Shown in pieces: positions 55,001-64,000 of a stretch of DNA of 64,000 nt. Source of the stretch: Persicaria tinctoria (Eukaryota > Streptophyta > Magnoliopsida > Caryophyllales > Polygonaceae); contig JBANSL010000010.1 in NCBI GenBank assembly GCA_037127255.1, positions 29,468,620 through 29,532,619 on the forward strand, in the 5' to 3' direction. The position numbers and the translations under genes are program-made. The first letter of the stretch is position 1. The number at the start of each line of letters is the position of its first letter. A model generated the notes under the pieces. The model made no database searches. It was not told the origin of the DNA and saw only the letters and a program-made list of their open reading frames with translations.

Positions 55001-58000
55001 TCTTTGCAACACATAATGACTTAGACAAGTTTATCGCATTTTTTTTTAAAAAAAAGGAACAAAAAAACATAATAGTAAAGAACAGAAGTGACAGAAACCA
55101 ACAACACATAATCATGCCCCAATGCTTGCATTAAGACAAAAGCATGTTTATTGCATGTTTACAGTTTGTGTGGTGGTGGTGCCTCATCCACAACAAACCA
55201 ACAACATTAATAGTAAAGAACAGAAGTGACAGAAATTTTAAAGGTGAAAATCCTCACTACACATTACACAATTAACAAAGAAATCTGGTTATTAATAAAA
55301 GTACAAACCAGTCATGCTGCGTAAACAGAACCAGAGCTGCTTCAAAATACACCCATTTTGCTTTATAAATAGTTAGCACTAACAAATCAAAAAGTAGATA
55401 TTTACTGCATGAAACTATGCTGAGTGAGGAACCTTCTATATTATGAACTAAAACTGAAAAAAAAAACAAAGATAAATGGAAAGATCTACAATTATTTCTA
55501 TATGTTAGGCCTCCTTGAGGACATTATGAAAGATTATCCCACAGAAAATAAAACCTTCACAAAATGCGGAAACTGGAAAGGAAAAAAGATCCAGGAATGA
55601 GGATTGTCGTAATTAGATAAAGATTCAGGAATGACGTTAACATTTGTCATAATTATATAAAGATCTGGAGTCAGATATGATGTTAATACATTTTTTTACT
55701 GCTGCAGCTCTAGTGCGACCGTCAAACATATGACAACAAAGAAATACCTGCTTTCTGGAATGAAGCTGCTGTCCAATTAATATGATCTTCTCAAAATGAG
55801 ATTTAATAGTATCTTCTTCCATTGGTCCACGCAGCTGTTGGAACAATTGTCTGGCGCCACCCTGAAGCATGGAAACATGTGTTTTAGAATATCCATAGGC
55901 AGACAAACACATTACGCTCATAATTCTTAATTGTCTGCCTCTTCAATCAGCTTAAATAAAAATACTCGGAGATTAGGTTGGACGGGGAACATAGTTATTG
56001 CCTTTGGAATGCCCGGCAATGTAGACGGATAAGGTTGAGAAGATCCTGAATCCTCAGTATCAGCCCCATCTCCCCAACTTTTCTCCAACAATACTGCATG
56101 GCGCTCCTTGCATTCTTGAGGCTTTCGAAAAATGCACTGAAGATGTTCAGATAAAAATTATATCAATTATTAATTGATTAACATCAATGTAATAAACATT
56201 TTAAAAAGAACAATCATTCCCATAAAGAAAGTAGAAGGAGAATCCAAGAGGCATCAGCAAATAAAGCTTTTTAGCTCATTTAAAAAAAACAGAAAAGGTC
56301 ACTCTGCTCCAACAGATCAAACATCCAAGTCATACAAAAATTGAAACCACCCAGGGTGAATTCAACAAGGGCGAAGAAACGAATTTGAGGCTTACCTTGA
56401 AATGCAAGGTACTGTTGATAGCATCACTTACAAGTTCCCAATTAGGGCCCATATCATGTACAAGCACAACAAGAGCCTGCAAGAAGATTGGAATCATCTC
56501 AGCCAAAACTCACTGAACCCAGTGATAAATGCAAAGAAATGACAAGAAACAGTACCTGGTCTTCAAATAAAGACCACGGACTACCCGACCCAGTTTGTAC
56601 TGATGACATCTGCATGAAAGAACGGATGCTCAATACACGGAACATAACACGTGTCAAATAAGATCACCGAAAAAAGAGTGCTCCATTTATTCACAATTAG
56701 TACCTTGAGTGATTTTGTTTTTCTGCCACGATCCCTACCACTGATCAATTTAATGAGCTTGTTTGAGTTGGACATATTACTCATTTGGGAACCCACAGGA
56801 GAAGACCCACTCAACAAAGTTCCATTTTCAAATGAATTTTCCAATGATTGCTTCATTATCTTGGGTTTCTTGGCATGAGGAACAAATGGATCTAGAAAAC
56901 AGAATATTAGCATATTTAAACCAGAAAAAAAAGGCTTATGTCTGATTCAATAAATGGAATGAAGATAATAAACTAATTAAAAAAAAAAGTAAATAGAAGT
57001 GATACCATTATTTCCATTCGAATCAATACGATGACTTTCCAACCTTTTCTTGAAATGGTCTCTCTGCATAATAACAAAATCATAAGCTACAACGGAAATA
57101 AACAGATGAATGTCAAGGCAATCAACACACCTAGATATGCAAGTGACTGGATGCTACAAATTAGTCGTTTAATATTATAGACCAGACAGTAGTTCAATAC
57201 ATTAATCTCTCCATGGCATGGATTGACACAAAAATTACCAAAGTCTGGACTAGAAATAGTAAACCAACTACTTCGGGTTGTATTAATTAGATGGTTTAGA
57301 TTTTCTTGTTGGACAGAAACTCATCTGCTTTGACCTGCAGAAAATGTCCAATCAAGCCACATATTTTGTCATTTTGTTTCCTGAGAAATAAGATATATTG
57401 TCCAAAAGGAAGCTAGTCTGTTGTATTTACATACCATCTAAAGACCGCAGCTAGAATTTCAACGGACTGCAATAATTATTATTTTTTTCACTTATACCCT
57501 TTCTTAAATCTCTAATAAACTTAGGAATTTCAAAAGGAATGGAGGAAACTTACATACTAAAAACATTGTTGACGAAATTCTTAAATTTACAAACCAATTA
57601 TAAATTATACCATATATATCAACGTAACTCATTAAAGAGTTTCACAAGGTATGGACAAAACTTCCAAACTAAAATTATGACCGCCAAATCACAAATTTAT
57701 AAGACTATCATAAATTTGTGATTTTGACAACACTTGGCTAATTTGTTTACAAAAATCCCCGCATTATTTTAAAGAAATCCTAATGCAATTCGTCACTGGA
57801 GCGTCAGAGAGAAGAGTTGCTCGTAAATTAAGCAGTCAACATCTTCGGAGTAAAAATGCACACGCTGTGAGAGCACGTTGCTTAGGAACGGGAGATGCTG
57901 CCTGAAGTGGTAAAGCACCATTGGAATCCGTTCAAAAATATAAGCCTTTTTAGACATTTGCACACAAATTAAGGAAAAACTAAATTTATTCCATTTATAC

Positions 58001-61000
58001 CCCTCATTAGTTATTCACAACCCTCATCAACCAATAAAATTTGAGCAAAAAGTAACAATTCTCATATCCCAATATCTAGAAAACCTAAAAGGACTTATAT
58101 TTTCAAACAAAAATCTAAGTCTAAAAAGACTTGTATTTTTTAACGGAGGGAGTATTTGCTATTCTAAGTATGTCTTACCTTGAACTACCTCGTTCCAAAG
58201 TAGCTGGGTATTCAGATGATAGTTTTAGTTTCAAAATAGACGGTCATTTATGTTTTCTAGTAGCGGATTGTAATTATTTTTATTGATTTGTGTGCTGTTG
58301 ACTTTAAAAAAAAATTGATTGGTTAAATGTGTAGTGGGTATTAAAAAATAATAAAATTTATGAAAAAGTTGGTGAAATGATGATTTTTTTAAACTGAAGT
58401 GTTTTATTAAAACGTGTGCATATGGCTAAAAGCCCATGTATTTTGGAACAGAGTGAGTAATATATTTTAATTTGAAACTTTAGGTTTTCTTCATATAAAA
58501 CCCACTTGATTTAGATCGAGAAAAGAATGAATTTATCTGATTTGGTTATATAAACTAGCTTAACAAATTGATCTGGGTGCAATTAAAATGACAATAAATT
58601 CATTTAGATAGCACGGGATTATCATAAGATCAAATTGGATTTGAACTCAAAACTTATAAATGCTTATCCAGCAACTAGGGACAAGTATAAGAAGAGGTTG
58701 GTAACAACTCTTATTATTATGTTCTTATATTATTGATTGGTAAATGGAAATTTTTGTGCTAAATGACAAAAAGGTCTCATTTATCTGCTAAATTTAACAC
58801 ATCTCATGTCCTAAGTCAATACAGAAGATTGAATGGTCAACCAAAATGTGTTTCAGTTTGTCTTTTTTAGGGGAGCAAAATAATGCACAACAAACGTCCA
58901 ATATTAGTAGACAACTTCTATGGCTTGAAAAGTTCTTCCACATTGAATGACAAAATGGAGAAACCCCATCCCCAACACACACACACAATTTTTTATCGCA
59001 AACCATGTTTTTAATAAAGTTTTTATCAACATAGAAGCAAGTAAAGATAGGTCGAAAGTTGCCAATCTCTAGGCCAATAACTACATCACATTAGGATGAC
59101 ATAAAATTTGCAATCAAAGTTGCCAATTCCTTGAGCCACTATCTTGCAACTTATTACGCGATATTTTTTTAAGCAGATATAAAGATTAATAGGAAGTTCC
59201 AAAGTATCATTATTCCTGAAATGCTACTAACCTGTTCAATTTGCATGCTGCAGTCAGCCTGCCATCGCTGTTCATATGCCATACCCTGGTATCACAGAGG
59301 ACAACCATGAAAAATGCATACCATAAACAAGTAAAATGAATGCAACACCTACTATTCTTGGGGAATTAAATAAAGCACAAAAAAAAAACATTCAGCCAAA
59401 ATGAACCAGACATAGACCCTACACCCCAACCTCAACCCATACAAGAAAAATGGTGTCGACTACGGCATTTGTTTACCATACCTGATGCTTAATTTTCTTC
59501 TTTTTTGGTTTAGCTGTAATTTCCGCAGCATCAAATGCTGACTGCTTATCATAGTCCATTCCAGACTCAACTTCCAAGCCTTTGGGGATGAGTGAACCAC
59601 TGTGAAGACTAGGATCATCTTGAAAGGAATTAGTATCCCCACTGGAGGCATCTGTCCTACTGGGAACAGACGTAAACCCAGCAGCTCCACTGCTGAAGGG
59701 ACCTACAACTCTTTGTCTAGACGCAGTACGCACACGTTTGGTTGGAATAGGACATGCATTGATCCCATTTGCAGGCCTTTTAATAGCAGACTGCGAAACA
59801 CCAATTCTGTTCTTGATGCAGTGTCCATATGAGAAATCACCTCCTGCCTCATATGACCTAGGAGTGTATAACTTGGGGTTTTTCCGTTTTTTCTGAGCAA
59901 ACTTTGATGTCTTACTAACTTCAAAAGCACCAGGCAAGTAATACGCATTTTCACCTTCATCCTCTCCGTATCCAGTTTCTTGATATCCAAATTCTGAATT
60001 TGTTGAATATATATTCTTGTTGAGCAAATAAATAGATAATGATCTTACTGTCAAGTAAAATGATATTAACAATGACATGATCTTAAGATTACCTCCCACA
60101 GCATTATACATGGATGTATTAACTTCTTCTTGCATATTTTTACCAACTCTCTGCAGGATGATAACAAAAACATAACCAACAACATTAAAAAAAAGAAGAC
60201 ACATGACAACTTAAATCAATTTACTCGCAAAGAAGTGTTCAGATTGTTTGAAAGTTCCCCCTGCCTCTGTAAATTGAAAAGACTAAGAACTAAAAGGAAA
60301 ATAAAGAAAGTTGTCTAACCAAGCACTGCACCAGATATCTTTCAACAGATCGTCTGTAATCTTCCATTGCACCATGCGGGACCGCATAGAAAAGATCTTC
60401 CTGCCAATAAAAGAGGATAGAAAAGAATGAAAAAAACAAATGGAATGTCTAAACATTTTCTAGCAAGAGAAAGTATTGCCCCACAAGTTACTTTTCAAAT
60501 AGGAAAAAGTACAAAAGCCTAAAACGACCAGCACAAACATGATATAAGAAAGCTAACGGAAAAAAAAAAAGCAAAAAATATGAAATTTTGCAAATTTAGA
60601 ATAACTGCTCCCTACAAACACCATCCAGGTGCACAAAAAATAGTTACTGATGAAAAAAGTTAAGCATGTCATACTAAAAATCTACACAACATATCATTGA
60701 GACAAACTTCAATTACTCTCATATCCTCCAATGCATCCTTAAAGAGAGAGGGGTAGAGAAATGAGAGGGTTAATAACTAAGAAACTGAAGAAGAAACTGA
60801 CTTATCAAAGGCAATACTTACTTCCACGTGCTGATTCTGATATGTCATCCCATGTGTACCAATAGTGGAAGCTCCCTCCACATTTTGTGAAGTTTCGTCT
60901 TTGACAACTGGCATGACAGAGCTATTAAGCTGCAAGAATCTGACAGCATACCTTTGGAGGGCGATTTTGATATTCTTTTTTACATACACCTGATAATAAA

Positions 61001-63737
61001 AACATTATTAGAAGCAATAATGCAATATTAAAAATTTACAAAACTTTGCATGGAAATTTCATACAATAATAATATGAAAAAATGATGCAAGTTCAAAATC
61101 AGAACCAACAATAACACAATCTTCAGCGTAATAAATCAAAGCAACAAATAGCATGTTGACAAATACGAATCCTAAGCAGGATTACCTTATTAAGACCTCC
61201 ACCCTCAACTTTGGCATTATTGTTGCCATCCATATTTTCAGAGGTAGATGTACCAAATTCACAAGTTTCCAAGCCAAAACCATTACCATTTACCCCTACA
61301 AGCAATGCAGTGGAATGCCAGAAATCCATCACACCCTTTGCCAAAGTTTGGGCCACAGCTTTGCCTCTAGTTTGCTTATCTTGTTCCCCAAACCTTAACT
61401 GTGAAGCAAAAGCAGCCCGGTGGCATAACTGAGTAGCTGCTGTCCTCTTCCATACACGCTCCTAAAGGAAAATAGGAATCATGCGGGTCAGAAAAGGCAA
61501 ATATTGAATGTATAATGGCTACAATTTTGTGGCGTTGGAAAGAAGTAGATACAAATAGACAACAAGGACAGCGTCACAAACTTGAGCAAAGTCATTAGCC
61601 ATCCAAGGCATCTCCTCAAGGACAAAGTCCCAATGAGTCTTGTGGCGGTACTCCTTGGGCAATGAACCAAGGGATAACTCTTCAATTATTTTACGTTTAG
61701 CCTGCAGAGCATCAAAATCACATGTTAGATCTTTAAAATCCAACATCCTTGAACAAAAAAATAAAAATTGACGCTAGCAGAATAATAATATCACATATTA
61801 CAGAAACATGAAATTACCATAATATTCTGGGCCCTTTCCAGAATTCGGTCTTCATGTGCCTTATCAACCACTTTTTTCAGGATATCATCAGATGGTTGAA
61901 GCTCAGGAACAGAAACTGGACAGGAAATATGAGTAGTAAGCTCGTGCATAGATGAACACTGAGGCCCTTCTGGTTTTTTTGGAGAGTGGCTGTCCGCTTT
62001 GTAGATGGAGTCGTCTAATGTACCTTTCTGCAAACCTAATACAGAATCTGTAGGGTGATTAGATAGCACACCCTCGGCACACGGGGTACATTTGGCTTCA
62101 TACTGAGCAGAAAGCTGGATTTTGTTTGTTTCCTCCTGATCTTTCTCAGGAAAACCATTGGTTAGGCAGATCTGAGCTAATTGGTTATCATTGACGCAAG
62201 AACCCCTTTCTGCAATGTCAGCCATTTTCCTATCTTGTAAGATCTCCTCAGCTCTAATATTTTCTGTCAGCTCAAGAGGCACATTTTGCTCCATCTGTTC
62301 CCCAGTACTATCTACGTTCATCATAGTACATAATTTACTTTGAGTATTTCCGTTTCCAATGACACTAACACTAGTCCACGTGCAAGATGACTCAGGGTCC
62401 AAGCCCTTCGAAGTGACCGTGAGGCTACTAAGACCACCTTCAGTTTGAGTGCCCTTCCCATCACCTTTCAATCGAACTGGTTCCCTCTCCTGCTCAGGAC
62501 CACCATCCTTCTCAGGTTTTTCAGCACCTGAACAGGGAAGGAGTTCACTAACTGAAGTCATCTTCTTCTCTTTTCCCATGCAAGGATCGGATTCCACAGA
62601 AGTCATAGCCATTGAAACTCCATCGTCACCGATTACATTCTGGTTGAGTGGTTCATCATGCATGTGTTTGGAGCTAGACATATCTAACTTACTTTCTGAC
62701 AATCCTCCATTAGTTGGGTCAGCAGAAACCGCACTTGAGCCATCCACCTTAGTATCAGATGGGGATTCATGCACAGCAGCTTCAGATACCGTACCACAGC
62801 GATCAGATAAAGAAGAATTGTGAGCTCCACGAGAACCAATATCAATGACACTCAATCGAGCGCTATCACGATTTGTCTTTGTCCTATTCCTTCTCCTGTA
62901 CGCCTTTTTAGGGTGAAAAATTGGTGAATCTTCTGACTCTCTGACATTTTTACTACCACCATGCTGAGAAGAATGTTTTGATGGGGTGGTGTTACTCTTG
63001 CTAGCATATCTAGGCTTACCCTCACTTTCAATTATTTCATTCTCACCATCAAAATTTTCAGCACCATTTGGCTCACAAGCTACAGTAGCCCCCAATCTGC
63101 CACTACTCCCAATGGAATCTCCAAGAGGAGAGGCAGCCGAAGAAAAGCCACCTTTTACTTCACTATATAAAAAGAAAAGACAAAAGCATGCTCCATTAAA
63201 AAAAATTAACAAAATATACAACTAACAAAAAAGCATCTGGTTAAATGTTGTGCAGTTCAAAAAATCCAGGAAATAGGCATTACCAGGTTCCAAACTGATC
63301 ATTTAGTTGATCAGCAAGTGAGGAAGACTGTACACTCAAAGGAGCTGTGATTCCAAATTTAAAGTCAAGAGGATTTCCACCCTGCAGATAAATAATCCAG
63401 TACCCTGGGTTACTACACAGCAGAAAAGAGTCCCCAAATAGAAAACCAATATCATGTTCACTTACTTTCTCCAGAAAATCAAGCTCCCTTTTCCTTTCCT
63501 CACGAATATCATACTCCAATCTGCTATAGAGAGACATAAATCATTGTCATGCAAAACAAGAACATTTTTAAGCTCAGATGTAACACCACTTTACCTTAAC
63601 TCCACTTGAGCTTTCTCAATAGCAGCTCGGCGTGGAGAGGTTTTGGTACCAATACCAACTCCACCCTCAATAATTCCACCCATGGAATCAACCTCAGCAT
63701 TTACTAGGAGAGAAGAACCCAAGATAAATCCATGCAC
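52021..63737 (-). CDS. EAF1: EAF1-type chromatin protein of the NuA4 histone acetyltransferase complex (HSA and SANT domains)
   Basis: Twenty-one exons join in phase to 1,887 codons: 63737-63595, 63520-63466, 63381-63284, 63162-61818, 61701-61582, 61461-61186, 60989-60822, 60400-60320, 60150-60093, 59993-59482, 59285-59232, 57063-57006, 56891-56704, 56609-56556, 56476-56396, 56136-56002, 55861-55748, 54636-54548, 54415-54218, 54126-53808, 53535-52021. Landmarks are REERKRELDFLEK then GGNPLDFKFG near the start, the HSA helix region (HWDFVLEEMPWMANDFAQER, residues about 568-640), basic KPKKKKIKHQ, the SANT domain (SPWSLFEDQALVVLVHDMGP, about 1060-1125) and a 500-residue Gln-rich tail. Plant EAF1 is the nuclear scaffold of NuA4, affecting H4 acetylation and flowering. 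Length fits the family (about 1,900). Oddities: GTG where the family has the first Met (next in-frame ATG is 63683-63681), and a GC donor after 56002. Expressed gene or decaying duplicate is undecided. Confidence 0.9.
57921..58152. mobile_element. Stowaway-type MITE inside an EAF1 intron
   Basis: Right end in reverse CTCCCTCCGTTAAAAAATAC, then aagtctttttagac. Left end ttggaatccgttcaaaaata, then taagcctttttagac. TA follows the right end. It lies in the large intron between the exons at 59232 and 57063. Confidence 0.75.
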
Positions 63738-64000
63738 TCCTGACTTAAACTCTACAGGTCCACGTCAATTCCAGAATAGCAAGTTTCTGAAGTAAAAAGG
63801 AGAGACTTTAGCTTCATTCCATTTAATCTGTCCAAATGATGCTGATCAACTAAGGCAAGTTAACTTCTAAACCAAAAGGCAAAACAGCTCTCTTAAAAGA
63901 AGCAAGAACAAGGAAAAACAGTCCACCTTCATCTACCCCACCTTTAGCTTCATTCCATTTAATCCATCAAAATGACAAGTAGCATCAAAAGAATCATTGG

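Noticed and set aside
58190..58460. Possible further MITE after the Stowaway in the EAF1 intron
   Set aside because: The right end (ttttggaacagagtgagtaa) looks MITE-like, but the proposed left end (ctcgttccaaagtagctg) is too diverged and no target duplication could be set.

Overview
This window is plant nuclear DNA, most likely from a core eudicot. It is AT-rich with a dense, nested load of transposable elements. It has intron-containing genes with GT-AG splice sites, plant-specific families (defensin-like peptides, DUF1985, EAF1) and a nuclear copy of plastid DNA. I cannot place the species from the sequence alone. Splice sites and reading frames were worked out by eye. No alignment or database search was run, so family names come from recalled similarity.

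Region by region. 0.8-8.4 kb is a complete CACTA transposon (exact TTG target duplication) carrying a dead fragment of a sterol carrier protein 2 gene. 10.3-14.1 kb is a Mutator-type element with very long inverted arms and a minisatellite core. It sits upstream of the first of two tandemly duplicated defensin-like genes (14.3 and 20.7 kb), and the second gene copy still shows the empty insertion site. Between these genes lie a LINE tail, a dead Ty3/gypsy fragment and a 345-bp plastid insertion with the plastid 5S rRNA gene. 21-29.6 kb holds a SINE, an RTE-type LINE fragment, Stowaway MITEs, three hAT elements (one nested inside another) and a dispersed segmental duplication.

29.7-33.8 kb (minus) is an apparently intact DUF1985 gene that I could join into an 806-codon frame. 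33.8-43.7 kb is a patchwork of a Helitron-like end, host gene fragments (SEH1, NRS/ER) and further MULE, hAT and LINE-derived elements. 44.07-50.61 kb (minus) is a near-complete L1-type LINE with a 16-bp perfect target duplication. Its ORF2 is damaged only by three premature stops. Its long ORF1 lacks the usual domains and overlaps ORF2 by ATGA.

52.0-63.7 kb (minus) is an EAF1-type NuA4 chromatin gene (HSA and SANT domains, Gln-rich tail). I joined 21 exons into 1,887 codons including the stop. The position of the expected initiator Met reads GTG, and one intron appears to use a GC donor. The functional content is therefore two secreted cysteine-rich peptides, one DUF1985 protein and one chromatin scaffold. 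Most of the rest is mobile DNA whose order of insertion can be partly read from target duplications and empty sites.
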